Under the pieces are notes generated by a model. The model did no database searches and was not told the DNA's origin. It saw only the letters and a program-made list of their open reading frames with translations. Positions 51,367 to 60,135 of a DNA stretch of 64,000 nucleotides are shown here, piece after piece (positions within the stretch are counted from its first letter, which is position 1; each line of letters opens with the position of its first letter). The translations under genes were made by a program, and so were the position numbers. Source of the DNA: Candidatus Roseilinea sp. (lineage in GTDB: Bacteria > Chloroflexota > Anaerolineae > J036 > Brachytrichaceae). Location of the stretch: assembly GCA_025998955.1 (NCBI GenBank), contig AP024676.1:372001-436000 (forward strand), in the 5' to 3' direction.

Positions 51367-51402
51367 TGACAACTCAATAAACCCAACACCCGGAGGTGGG
51401 AG

Positions 51403-53328
51403 ATGGAAACGACGCCAGGCAGGGAGCTGGTGACTCAGGTTGCGCTGTCAACCGGCGCCAGCCAGGCCGAAGCCGAAGCGCTCGGTGAAGTGGCCGGAGC
51501 GGACGACGCTGCCAACGCGCTGTTCGCCCCGGAGTATCAGACCGAAAACAGCCCCGTCCATCGTACGGTTTGGGATGATCGCTGTCCCGTAGAGTTGTTC
51601 GACGCGCCCCCGCCGTCCTCCGCACACGGTCGCGCAAAAGCAGCCATGGACGCCGCTCTCGATATCGTCCGGCGTCACCAGCGCGCCGGCACCTACGTCA
51701 ACGGCGACGGCCCCTACGCCGGCAAACTCTCCGACGCCCTCATCGCCGACCTCGGCCAGGTGGGATATTACGGCGCGCTCATCCCGGAGGCGTATGGTGG
51801 CCTGGGGCTCGACTTTCCCGCGTTCGCCGTCGAAGAAACGCGCATGGCCGTGATCGCGCCATCGGTGGCAATGCAGAACAGCGTGCACGAAGCCATCGGC
51901 GCCGTCGGGCCGCTGCTGTTCTTCGGCAACCGGCAGCAGAAGGAATGGCTGCGTGCCCTGGCGACCGGCAATCCGCAGAGCTGTTTTGCCCTGACCGAAT
52001 CTCAGGGTGGCTCCGATTTGAAGAACATGCTCACCCGTGGTGCCATCACCGATGGCGAGATCGTCATCACCGGCCAGAAGTGGTTCATCACCAACGTCTA
52101 TCCCGGCGGGTTGATGTGCCTGGTGTGCATGTTGGAAGGCCCCGATCTGTCGCCCAGCCCGCAAGTGTTGATCGTCGAGCTGCCTCAGGAGGAGAACGCG
52201 CATTACTGGTTGACCCGCTACAAGCTCTCCGCGTTGAAGGAGCTGCGCAACTACGGCGTGAACTTCAACGGCCTGCGCGTGCCGCTCGCCAACTGGATCC
52301 GTCCCAAGAACGTCTCGAACGGCTTGACCATCGCTTATCACCTGCTCAACCGCGGACGGGTGAGCGTGTGTGCCGTGGCGGCCGGCCGCTTGCGCAGCAT
52401 GCTGCAGCACATGCGCTTGTGGGGCCGCACGCGCATCAACATGAGCAAGCCGATTGACCAGCGCGACCTGCCGCTGGAGGACTATGCGCGCATGGCCGGC
52501 CTGATTGTGTGCGCCGATGCCTTCCGCGATTGGACGGCCTGGCTGTTGCACAAGGGCTATCGCGGCGAGCTGGAGACCGGCGCAGCTAAGGTTACCGTTA
52601 CGCGCCTGCTGAACGAAGCGATGGATCGCATCTACCCCCAGTTCTGGGGCGGCCGCGCGCTCGACATATGCCATCCGTACTCGCAACAAGTGACCGAGCT
52701 GAAAGCAGCCGAAATTTACGAAGGTCACAACAACATGCTGTGCCTGGCCTGGTTTGCCGCGCTTACCAAGCGACACAGCGCGCGCTTCATGATGCCGATC
52801 TTCAAGCGCGTCCAGGAGCTCGGGCTGAAGCGCTTCGATCCGTCCAATCCGGCGCACCTGTGGCAATTGCGCAAAGAACTGCCCGAATACGGCAAGTGGA
52901 TCGCCAGCCACCGGATAGATCTGCGCGGGCACACGCCGTTGCCGCCTATGTCGCGCGCGTTGGCGCGCTGCGCCCGTGCCGCGATCCATGGACTACAAGG
53001 CATGGCCATCGTCTTGGATGGCGCCATGCGCGAGCACCGCGAAGACCTGATCAATCGCCAGGGCGTGGTGCAGGAGCTGGTGCTGGAGGCACACCAGTAC
53101 ATCGCTATGCTGGTGACGGCGCTGCATGCGCGGCACGCCGGCGATCCCGCCGTGGAGCTGGCGGCCCAGACCTTCTGTGAAGAGCAGTGGCGGCGCTTGC
53201 GCGGCGGCCGGCGCACGCGCGAGCAGCATGCGCGCCTGGTCGAATTGGGCAAGCTGGTGCGCGACGGCAAATTCCATCTGCTGGACGGCGTGCCGGAGGG
53301 CGAAATCAACATGCCGTGGAACAGTTGA
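51403..53328 (+). CDS. Acyl-CoA dehydrogenase, large form (~640 aa)
   Basis: 641 residues. The ACAD core spans about 95-470: YYGALIPEAYGGLGLDFPAFAVEE, CFALTESQGGSDLKNM (FAD/substrate region), ITGQKWFITNVYPGG and the C-terminal IYEGHNNML (the position of the catalytic-Glu IYEGT motif). Two additions distinguish it from ordinary 380-residue enzymes: an N-terminal ~90 residues and a C-terminal helical ~170-residue domain (about 470-641), as in FadE/ACAD9-like large forms. It oxidises an acyl-CoA with FAD, probably a branched-chain intermediate given the MCC, lyase and MaoC neighbours; chain length cannot be read from sequence. GGAGGTGG precedes the ATG. Confidence 0.88.
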   Translation: METTPGRELVTQVALSTGASQAEAEALGEVAGADDAANALFAPEYQTENSPVHRTVWDDRCPVELFDAPPPSSAHGRAKAAMDAALDIVRRHQRAGTYVNGDGPYAGKLSDALIADLGQVGYYGALIPEAYGGLGLDFPAFAVEETRMAVIAPSVAMQNSVHEAIGAVGPLLFFGNRQQKEWLRALATGNPQSCFALTESQGGSDLKNMLTRGAITDGEIVITGQKWFITNVYPGGLMCLVCMLEGPDLSPSPQVLIVELPQEENAHYWLTRYKLSALKELRNYGVNFNGLRVPLANWIRPKNVSNGLTIAYHLLNRGRVSVCAVAAGRLRSMLQHMRLWGRTRINMSKPIDQRDLPLEDYARMAGLIVCADAFRDWTAWLLHKGYRGELETGAAKVTVTRLLNEAMDRIYPQFWGGRALDICHPYSQQVTELKAAEIYEGHNNMLCLAWFAALTKRHSARFMMPIFKRVQELGLKRFDPSNPAHLWQLRKELPEYGKWIASHRIDLRGHTPLPPMSRALARCARAAIHGLQGMAIVLDGAMREHREDLINRQGVVQELVLEAHQYIAMLVTALHARHAGDPAVELAAQTFCEEQWRRLRGGRRTREQHARLVELGKLVRDGKFHLLDGVPEGEINMPWNS

Positions 53329-53359
53329 CCGAGAACCCCGGTAGCTACGGCTCGTTCTC

Positions 53360-54127
53360 ATGCGCATCGAGAATCACACCTTCCTTGTCACCGGCGGGGC
53401 GTCGGGCTTGGGCGCGGCGTGTGCGCATATGATCGTCGCAGCCGGCGGCAATGTGGTAATCGCCGACGTGAATGCCGAAGCCGGCGAGGCTCTGACGAGC
53501 GCGCTGGGCGAGCGCGCGCGCTTCGCGCCGGCCGACGTGACCGGCGAGGCCGATGCCCAACGCGCGGTTGCGCTGGCGACGGCGACGTTCGGCGCACTGC
53601 ATGGGGCGATCAACTGCGCCGGCATCGCCATCGCCGAGTTGATGCTGCGCAAAGGTCAGCCGCATGCGCTGGACTCGTTCGCACGCGTCATCGCGGTCAA
53701 CCTGATCGGCACGTTCAACATGGCACGGCTGGCAGCGGCGGCCATGACCGGCAACGAGCCGGACGCCGAGGGCGAGCGCGGCGTCATCATCAACACCGCG
53801 TCGGTCGCCGCGTTCGAAGGACAGATCGGTCAGGTGGCGTACGCGGCGTCGAAGGGTGGGGTGGCCGCCATGACGTTGCCGATGGCGCGCGAGCTGGCCC
53901 GCTATGGCATCCGTGTGGTGGCAATTGCGCCCGGCATCTTCGACACGCCGCTGCTGGCGAAGCTGCCCGAGCCGGCGCGCCAGTCGCTTGCCCAACAAGT
54001 GCCCTTCCCGCCGCGCCTTGGCCGGCCGAATGAATTTGCCGCGCTCGCGAAGCACATTATCGAGAACACGATGCTGAATGGCGAGGTGATCCGGTTGGAC
54101 GGCGCGATTCGCATGGCGCCGAAATAG
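53360..54127 (+). CDS. Short-chain dehydrogenase, 3-hydroxyacyl-CoA dehydrogenase type 2 (HSD17B10-like)
   Basis: 255 residues. SDR with NAD-binding [12 protein letters not shown] (11-22), [10 protein letters not shown], catalytic Ser in [15 protein letters not shown], and YAASK (Tyr-x3-Lys). The sequence from [29 protein letters not shown] to PGIFDTPLL closely follows human HSD17B10, which oxidises 2-methyl-3-hydroxybutyryl-CoA in isoleucine breakdown. It lies 31 bp after the acyl-CoA dehydrogenase on the same strand and completes the beta-oxidation steps after it. Confidence 0.88.
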   Translation: MRIENHTFLVTGGASGLGAACAHMIVAAGGNVVIADVNAEAGEALTSALGERARFAPADVTGEADAQRAVALATATFGALHGAINCAGIAIAELMLRKGQPHALDSFARVIAVNLIGTFNMARLAAAAMTGNEPDAEGERGVIINTASVAAFEGQIGQVAYAASKGGVAAMTLPMARELARYGIRVVAIAPGIFDTPLLAKLPEPARQSLAQQVPFPPRLGRPNEFAALAKHIIENTMLNGEVIRLDGAIRMAPK

Positions 54128-54131
54128 TTGC

Positions 54132-55022
54132 TCAGGCGTCCAGCAACGGCATCACTGCTTCGGCAAACAGGCATGTGCCTTCGATGCGTGGCGAATCGGC
54201 GAAGTGCACCGTGATTCGGTCTGCGCCTTGCTTGATAATGGCCAGCAGCCGTTCAGCGACTTGCTCCGGCGTGCCGGCCAAACCTCCGTCCAGTTGTCGC
54301 ACGAACGGTTGCGCCTGCAGGTGTCTCACCGCAGCTTCGCTTTCGGCGACCAAGACGCCCACGCGGACGACTTGGACGATCTCGTCGTAATCGCGACCGG
54401 CGGCGCGGCAATGCGCCTGGAGCACGTTCTGCTTGTGCGCATAGGTCGCCAAGTCGGTATAGGGGTAGTTCCACCAGTCGGCATGTTGCGCAACGACGCG
54501 CAGCAGGTGCTTCTCGCCTGCCCCGCCAATCATGATCGGTGGCAACGGCGTGGGGCGTGGCTCGCAGTGAGCGCCGGTGATTCGATAATGTTCGCCCGTG
54601 TAGTTCGCCGGCGCATCCGTCCACAACGCGCGGATCAACTGAATCGCCTCCGCGAGTTGCGCGATGCGGACGTGCGCCGGAGGGAAAGGCCAGCCGTAGG
54701 CCAGATACTCTTCCTCGTTCCAGCCCGCGCCGATGCCCAACACGAAGCGCCCACGCGAAATCGCCTGTGCCGTCGCCGCCATCTTGGCAAGATGCGCCGG
54801 ATTGCGGAAGCTGTTGCACAACACCTCGTGGCCGCACAGCTTGTCGGGATAACGCGCCAGCGCGAAGGCCAGCAGCGTCCAACCTTCAGCGACCTTGTGA
54901 CTGCCGTACTGAACGTGGTCGGGGAACCACAACGAGTCGAACGGTGCGGCGACGCGGTCGAGATATGGGAAGGTGTCTTCGACCAGTCGCGACCAAACGT
55001 TGAGGCCGATTGGAGTGGACAT
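54132..55022 (-). CDS. LLM-class flavin/F420-dependent oxidoreductase
   Basis: 296 residues from the ATG at 55022. Luciferase-like TIM barrel: GLNVWSRLVEDTFPYLDRVAAPFDSLWFPDHVQYG (opening), GHEVLCNSFRNPAHLAKMAATAQAISRGRFVLGIGAGWNEEEYLAYGWPFPP (the family signature) and PPIMIGGAGEKHLLRVVAQHADWWNY. The cofactor may be F420 or FMN; the family cannot be divided by sequence inspection alone. Substrate unknown. It lies convergent with the SDR gene and divergent from the ABC transporter. Confidence 0.85.
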   Translation of the reverse strand: MSTPIGLNVWSRLVEDTFPYLDRVAAPFDSLWFPDHVQYGSHKVAEGWTLLAFALARYPDKLCGHEVLCNSFRNPAHLAKMAATAQAISRGRFVLGIGAGWNEEEYLAYGWPFPPAHVRIAQLAEAIQLIRALWTDAPANYTGEHYRITGAHCEPRPTPLPPIMIGGAGEKHLLRVVAQHADWWNYPYTDLATYAHKQNVLQAHCRAAGRDYDEIVQVVRVGVLVAESEAAVRHLQAQPFVRQLDGGLAGTPEQVAERLLAIIKQGADRITVHFADSPRIEGTCLFAEAVMPLLDA

Positions 55023-55199
55023 GGCATGCACTGTATCACCGTACGCGCCGGATGGGTTCGGCCGCCGGTTGACAGCGGAAAACTGACACCGGCGAGCTCG
55101 TATCGTAAGCGCCGTGGTTCTGATCCGGGATACCACAGCGTCTTCGACTGCTTTTAATTCGACTTTAACTGTTCAGTGCTAACTACGCAGGAGGTGAAT

Positions 55200-56171
55200 A
55201 TGGCGACTGCTGGCAACATATATGCCGGGCCGAGACGGCAGCTCGGGAAGATGCGGGAACACTTTTTGGCATACGCGCTGCTCGCTCCGGCGTTGCTGCT
55301 CTTCGTTGCATTCACGGTCTTCCCGATCGGCTTTGGCTTTTACATCAGCCTGCACAACTGGCGGGTGGGGCCGCGCGAGTTCCTCGGCTTGGGCAACTAT
55401 CTGCGTGCGCTGGCGCCGGGATCGGAATTCTGGCCTTCGCTCGGCGCTACGTTGACCTATTCGTTGCTCGCCGTGCCGCTGCAGATCACCATCGCGCTCG
55501 CGCTGGCCTATCTGCTGTTCCAGAAGATTCGCGGCAAGTCGCTCTTTCGGGTGGTGATGTTCCTGCCCTGGGTGACCTCGACCGTGGCGACGGCGGCGGT
55601 ATGGGCGCGGCTGTACAGCCCGGACATCGGACTCATCAACAATGCGCTCCGCGGGTTAGGGCTGCCGCCTTTGCGCTGGTTGCTGGAGGACAAAGGCGTA
55701 TTGACCCTGGTCGCCAACGGGCTGGGCCTCACGCTGCCGGACTGGCTGCGCGGACCGAGCCTGGCGATGGTCGCCGTGGTGATCTACACCACTTGGGTGT
55801 TCGTCGGCTACAACATGACGCTGTTCCTGGCCGGCCTGGGCAATATCCCCGGCGAGATGTACGAGGCGGCCAAGATTGACGGCGCGAACGGCTGGCAAGT
55901 CTTCCGCTACATCACCTGGCCGTTGCTCTCACCGACCACTTTCTTCGTGGTGCTCATCACGGTGATCGGCACCCTCAAGGCGTTCAACCATATCTGGGTG
56001 ATGACCCAGGGTGACAACGGCACGCAGACGGCCAGCATCTTGATCTATCGCCAGTTCTACGAGTTCCAGCGGGCCGGCTATGCCAGCGCGCTCGCCTTCT
56101 TGTTGTCGGCGGTGATCCTACTGGTGACCCTCCTGCAAAACCGCGTTGCCGCCGAGCGGGTCAACTACTGA
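55200..56171 (+). CDS. Sugar ABC transporter permease (MalF/UgpA type)
   Basis: 323 residues with six hydrophobic segments (first about 24-45, FLAYALLAPALLLFVAFTVFPIG). The cytoplasmic EAA loop EMYEAAKIDGANGWQVFRYITWPLL (about 221-245) is the ATPase-docking site of binding-protein-dependent importers. AGGAGGTGAAT before the ATG at 55200. It forms an operon with a second permease and a binding protein; the ATPase (usually a shared MsmX/UgpC-type) is not here. The upstream 55023-55199 gap holds a possible promoter but nothing else recognised. Confidence 0.9.
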   Translation: MATAGNIYAGPRRQLGKMREHFLAYALLAPALLLFVAFTVFPIGFGFYISLHNWRVGPREFLGLGNYLRALAPGSEFWPSLGATLTYSLLAVPLQITIALALAYLLFQKIRGKSLFRVVMFLPWVTSTVATAAVWARLYSPDIGLINNALRGLGLPPLRWLLEDKGVLTLVANGLGLTLPDWLRGPSLAMVAVVIYTTWVFVGYNMTLFLAGLGNIPGEMYEAAKIDGANGWQVFRYITWPLLSPTTFFVVLITVIGTLKAFNHIWVMTQGDNGTQTASILIYRQFYEFQRAGYASALAFLLSAVILLVTLLQNRVAAERVNY

Positions 56172-56174
56172 GTC

Positions 56175-57101
56175 ATGGCCACTGCAACTGCTCCTCCGCT
56201 TGCACAAGTCGAAACGCGCCGCGCGCCCGGCCGGTCGCTGGACAGGGTGAACCCGCTGGTCTACCTGATTCTGATCGTCGTCGGGGTGGCTTCGCTAATC
56301 CCGTTCGTGTGGATGGTGCTGACGAGCGTGAAGGACTACGGCGATGTGGTGTCGCTCAAGTTCTGGCCGTGGCCGCCGTTCGGCAATTCGACGCCGCGCT
56401 TTGATAACTTCGCCGAGGCGATCCGGCTGATCGGCGTGGATCAAGACACCGGCCTGCCCATGTTCTTCCGCCACGTGTTGAACACGGCGCTGGTGACGGC
56501 CATCGTCATTGCGTCATCGGTTACTACATCCGTGCTGGCAGCCTATGCCTTCGCTCAGCTCGACTTCCCGGCCAAGAACGTGTTGTTCATCTTGGTGCTG
56601 GCCACGTTCATGATCCCGGAAGAGCTGATTCTGGTGCCGCGCGCGGTGATGATGAACAAGAACTACCTGAACTGGTACAACACGCTGCCGGCGATGGTCG
56701 CGCCCTTTCTGGCCAACGCCTTCGGCATCTTCCTCATCCGGCAGTTCTTCATACAAATCCCGCGCGACCTGTACGACGCCGCGCGCATAGACGGCGCCGG
56801 CCATATGCGTTACCTAACGACCGTGATGATCCCGCTCGCCCGCCCTGCCATCCTCACGCTGGCACTGCTCGAGTTCATCTGGACGTGGAACGAGTTTCGC
56901 TGGATTCAACTCGTCACGTCTAGCTCGAACATGCGTACGGTGTCGGTGGGGCTGGTGGGCTTCTTACAGACCGACGGCGGCGCGCAGACGCAACTGGCCA
57001 TGGCCGTAGCAGTCATGGTCGTCCTGCCGGTGGTCGTGCTGTATTTCTTCACGCAACGCTACTTTACCGAGGGCATCACCACAACCGGTTTGAAGGGTTG
57101 A
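56175..57101 (+). CDS. Sugar ABC transporter permease (MalG/UgpE type)
   Basis: 308 residues with six membrane segments (first about 27-47, PLVYLILIVVGVASLIPFVWM). The EAA loop is DLYDAARIDGAGHMRYLTTVMIPLARP (about 199-225). The start codon follows the first permease stop by 3 bp, so they are co-translated and form the heterodimeric membrane channel of a carbohydrate uptake (CUT1) importer. Confidence 0.9.
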   Translation: MATATAPPLAQVETRRAPGRSLDRVNPLVYLILIVVGVASLIPFVWMVLTSVKDYGDVVSLKFWPWPPFGNSTPRFDNFAEAIRLIGVDQDTGLPMFFRHVLNTALVTAIVIASSVTTSVLAAYAFAQLDFPAKNVLFILVLATFMIPEELILVPRAVMMNKNYLNWYNTLPAMVAPFLANAFGIFLIRQFFIQIPRDLYDAARIDGAGHMRYLTTVMIPLARPAILTLALLEFIWTWNEFRWIQLVTSSSNMRTVSVGLVGFLQTDGGAQTQLAMAVAVMVVLPVVVLYFFTQRYFTEGITTTGLKG

Positions 57102-57302
57102 TCCGAAGTGAAAGGAGGTGATGCGTATAGGCTCATTGCGTATGGCAGAGGGTAGGTAAATGATTCATGACCGGTGATTCATGGATTGATGACAGATGAT
57201 GAGGCTTGGTGAACAGTCAAGTTCGAGTTGGCCGAACAACCGGCTATTGATAACCAGCGACTAGCAACTAGCAACCGACAACGAGTGACCAGGAGGGAAC
57301 CG
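57102..57302. other. 201-bp gap with extended Shine-Dalgarno and heptamer repeats
   Basis: Begins with GTGAAAGGAGGTGATG (57109-57124), which is complementary to nearly all of the 16S rRNA 3' tail, followed by a possible 12-codon reading frame (57121-57159). The remainder (about 57158-57290) is built of 7-bp units such as GTGATTC, ATGGATT, GATGACA, AGCAACT, AGCAACC. It ends with the binding-protein gene's own AGGAGGG. Confidence 0.55.
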
Positions 57303-58796
57303 ATGACACGCAAACTGATTCCTTTGATGGCTGTAATGGCCATGTTGATGGCGGCCTGCGCAGCGCCGGCAGCGCCCGCGCCCACCCAAGCGCCGGCTGC
57401 CCCTGTTGCAACCGAAGCGCCTGCGCCCACGCAAGCGCCGGGCACCACCGAAGCTGCGCCTGCACCCACTGAGGCGCCCGCGCCTACTGAAGCTCCGGCG
57501 AGCGGCGTGGATGCGATCGTCCTGAGCAAAGACAATCCAACGGAGATCTTGTTCTGGCATCGCTACTCCGGCGGAGCGCAGCAGTTCGTCGAGCAGTTCG
57601 TCGAGAAGTTCAACGCCGAGAACGAGTTCGGCATCAAGGTCACCATCGAGAAGATTGATGGTAGCTACGCCGACCTGTATAGCAAGATCAATGCCGCAAT
57701 CCAAGGCGGCACACCGCCCAACATCGCGCAGGCCTATCAGAACCAGGCGTCGTTCTATCGCCTGGATGGCAACGTGATTGACCTCGCGCCGTTCATCACC
57801 AGCAAGAAGTACGGCCTGACCCAGGAGGAGATTGACGACTACTTCGCCTTCTTCCTGGAGAGCGACAAGAATCCGCAGTTCCCCGGCGAAGTGTTAGGCT
57901 GGCCGACCAGCCGCTCGGCTGCCGTACTCTACGTCAACCTGGATTGGCTGAAGGAACTGGGCGTCGAGGAGCCGCCGAAGACGCTGGCCGAGTTCGAGGA
58001 GCTGGCCTGCAAGGCGTCCGATCCGGCCAACGAGCGCTATGGCCTGGCCTGGCAGAACGACATCAGCAACTTCGCGGCGCTGGTGTTTGCCAACGGCGGG
58101 CGCGTGTTGAGCGAAGACGCTAAGAGCTACACCTTCAACAGCGAGGCCGGCGTCGAGTCGCTCTCGCTGCTCAAGCGCCTGTTCGAGAACAAGTGCGCAG
58201 TCGAGATCGCCAGCGCCGAGCGCTTCGGCGAGCAGACGCGCTTCGCCGCGCAGAAGGTGCTGTTCGTGATGGCTTCCAGCACCGGCCTGCCGTTCTACGC
58301 CGATGCCGTGGCCAAGTCCGAGAAGCCCTTCCGCTGGACATACGTGATGTTCCCGCAGAAGGACCCGGCCAAGCCGGTGGTGGACATTTACGGCGCATCG
58401 TGGTCGGTCTTCAAGAGCACGCCGGAGAAAGAGCTGGCCTCGTGGCTCTTCCTCAAGGCGTTCACCGAGCCGGAGAACATCGCGCAGTGGGCCGTGGCGT
58501 CGGGCTACATGGCTGTGCGCAAGAGCGCTGCGCCGAAAGCCATCGAGGCGGTGAAGAGCAACGAGCGCTACAAGAACTTCCCCGAGGCCGCCGAGGCCTA
58601 CGCGCGCCTGTATGACATGGTAGCGTTCGGCGCGGTCGAAGCGCCTGTCGCCGGCTATGACCCCGTGCGCAAGCTGATGAGCGATGTCGTCTCGGCAGTG
58701 GCCATCAAGGGCGAGGGCGATGTGAAAGCCGCCCTGGATAAAGCCGTCGAGGACGCCAACGCGATTCTGAAGGAGAATGCGCCCGGCGGTTACTAG
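57303..58796 (+). CDS. Sugar ABC transporter substrate-binding lipoprotein
   Basis: 497 residues from the ATG at 57303 (AGGAGGG upstream). A signal peptide with lipobox MAAC (Cys about 19) is followed by an Ala/Pro/Thr linker (about 20-78) and a two-lobed extracellular solute-binding domain, family 1 type: EILFWHRYSGGAQQFVEQFVEKFNAEN, GTPPNIAQAYQNQASFY, GWPTSRSAAVLYVNLDWLKELG, YGASWSVFKSTPEKELASWLFLKAF. It captures an unknown sugar outside the membrane and feeds the two permeases upstream. Being last in the operon and preceded by its own strong ribosome-binding site is consistent with high expression. A terminator follows. Confidence 0.92.
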   Translation: MTRKLIPLMAVMAMLMAACAAPAAPAPTQAPAAPVATEAPAPTQAPGTTEAAPAPTEAPAPTEAPASGVDAIVLSKDNPTEILFWHRYSGGAQQFVEQFVEKFNAENEFGIKVTIEKIDGSYADLYSKINAAIQGGTPPNIAQAYQNQASFYRLDGNVIDLAPFITSKKYGLTQEEIDDYFAFFLESDKNPQFPGEVLGWPTSRSAAVLYVNLDWLKELGVEEPPKTLAEFEELACKASDPANERYGLAWQNDISNFAALVFANGGRVLSEDAKSYTFNSEAGVESLSLLKRLFENKCAVEIASAERFGEQTRFAAQKVLFVMASSTGLPFYADAVAKSEKPFRWTYVMFPQKDPAKPVVDIYGASWSVFKSTPEKELASWLFLKAFTEPENIAQWAVASGYMAVRKSAAPKAIEAVKSNERYKNFPEAAEAYARLYDMVAFGAVEAPVAGYDPVRKLMSDVVSAVAIKGEGDVKAALDKAVEDANAILKENAPGGY

Positions 58797-58822
58797 TCGG
58801 CCTGGATGCGTGTTCCGTAACA

Positions 58823-58851
58823 GGGAGGCCGTTTAGGCCTCCCTTTCTTTT
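58823..58851 (+). terminator. Rho-independent terminator of the sugar ABC operon
   Basis: Perfect GGGAGGCC (58823-58830), loop GTTTA, GGCCTCCC (58836-58843), then TTTCTTTT. Confidence 0.92.
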
Positions 58852-58974
58852 CGACGCCTCGTATGACCGATCGTCCAATGCGTGGCCTCCGCCGACTTGC
58901 CGTTAGTGAGCGTTCGGCATCTCTTGTTGAAACGCATCGGGACAGCTAAACTGTGCTGCACAGGGAGGACAGAC

Positions 58975-59484
58975 ATGAGCCATCAGTTGATAGACGTTGT
59001 GGTTGCTGCGTTCGATGACGAAGCAGCCGCGACGACGGCCATGGATCGGCTGGCGCAGATGCGCGGCGAAGGTCAAATTGAACTCAAGGCGATGGCGATG
59101 GTGTGGCGCGACGAGGCGGGGCATTTGCACATCAAGGAGACGGACGACCCAGGCGCAGTGCGCGGCGCCATCGTGGGCGGCGCAGTTGGCGGAGTGATCG
59201 GTCTGCTGCTTGGTCCGTTGTTGATTCCGGCGGCTGCCGCCGGCGCGGCCATCGGCGCGCTGACCGAGAAGCTGCACGACGCCGGCATCGAGGACGCTAA
59301 GCTGGAACGACTGGGCGAAGGGCTGAAAGCCGGCACCGCCGCCGTCGTCGCGATGACCACGGCCGACGCTTCCGCCGAAGTGCAGCGCACCGTGCGCGAA
59401 GCGGGCGCGCGCGTGGTCACCGAGGGTCTGAACGAATTTACCTACCAGAAATTGGCCGCAATTTCCGAAGGGCCGGCCGCGTAG
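58975..59484 (+). CDS. DUF1269-family membrane-associated protein
   Basis: 169 residues. The family (PF06897) has an N-terminal ferredoxin-like half (LIDVVVAAFDDEAAATTAMDRL), a central Gly/Ala-rich hydrophobic hairpin (AIVGGAVGGVIGLLLGPLLIPAAAAGAAIGAL, about 65-97) and a C-terminal acidic half (EDAKLERLGEGLKAGTAAVVAM). Function is not known. The ATG at 58975 is preceded by AGGGAGGA. Monocistronic; convergent with the selenoprotein candidate, stops 6 bp apart. Confidence 0.8.
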   Translation: MSHQLIDVVVAAFDDEAAATTAMDRLAQMRGEGQIELKAMAMVWRDEAGHLHIKETDDPGAVRGAIVGGAVGGVIGLLLGPLLIPAAAAGAAIGALTEKLHDAGIEDAKLERLGEGLKAGTAAVVAMTTADASAEVQRTVREAGARVVTEGLNEFTYQKLAAISEGPAA

Positions 59485-59490
59485 ATGATC

Positions 59491-60096
59491 TTACAAATCG
59501 GACTGCTTTGAGCGGTTCGACCTGTCGGCGCTCACCGCTGCCAGTAACTCGGCATCATCCGGATAGTCGCCGGCGTGTTTGCTGTAGTAGGCGAAGGCGA
59601 CGTGCCCATCTTCGCCGATCACGAACACCCCCGGCATCTGAAATGGGTCGCCCACCGGTTTGCCGATCGGCAACCCCTCAAACTTGCCCTCCAACGTCGC
59701 TTGTGCGCCCTTCAACCAAACTGCCGGCCCGAACAGTTGGTCGGTCGTGCCTCGCGTCAGGCCATAGGTGCGGTAAGAGATCGCCTCCGGATCGCAGAAG
59801 CAGCGCACCCCGGGCGCCCGTTCACCGCAAAAGCGCTCGGTCTCTTCGGGTCGGCCCATCGTCACTACGACGACTTGTGCACCGGCGGCTGCGATGCGCG
59901 GGTTGAGTTTGGCCAACCTGGCCAATTCCGACCGGCAGAACACTCAGCCGAAGTGGCGCAGGAAGACCAGCAAGACGCGCCCTTGCCGGAGCAGATCTGC
60001 CAGCGTGACGCACTCGCCGCTGGTTCTGGTCAGCGTGATGTTCGGCGCCAGGTCGCCCACTTGTAGCCGCGGACCGATTACAGATCGTTCACTCAT
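59491..60096 (-). CDS. Peroxiredoxin-like protein (AhpC-TSA_2 type) with in-frame TGA at the active-site Cys: probable selenoprotein
   Basis: The reading frame runs from the ATG at 60096 to the stop at 59493-59491 (201 codons before the stop) with a single internal TGA at codon 51 (59946-59944). The sequence around it is LLVFLRHFG-(TGA)-VFCRSELARL, where PRXL2/AhpC-TSA_2 relatives read FLRHFGCxFCR, so TGA replaces the first Cys of the CxxC pair and selenocysteine gives a UxxC site. Both sides are conserved (VGDLAPNITLT before; RFCGERAPGVRCFCDPEAISYRTYGLTRG after). Downstream of the TGA a 6-bp stem TTGGCC/GGCCAA closes a 5-nt loop AGGTT starting 25 nt away, within the bacterial SECIS consensus, and TGAGT can pair with ACTCA at its base. 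A nonsense mutation is the alternative. It would reduce peroxides or disulfides in the cytoplasm. Confidence 0.8.
59909..59946 (-). promoter_or_regulatory. Candidate bacterial SECIS element
   Basis: Minus-strand hairpin just after the TGA: TTGGCC (59925-59920), loop AGGTT (59919-59915), GGCCAA (59914-59909). The loop begins 25 nt after the TGA and has G at its second position, both expected of bacterial SECIS hairpins. The TGAGT starting with the TGA itself can also pair with ACTCA immediately beyond the stem. Confidence 0.65.
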
Positions 60097-60135
60097 CGTT
60101 ATCCTTGCAATCTTAAACCGATCCTGACGATTCGC

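Noticed and set aside
59491-59943. Peroxiredoxin-like gene starting at the GTG after the TGA
   Set aside because: This removes the first 50 residues of the thioredoxin fold and half of the active site, although those residues are present and conserved upstream in the same frame.
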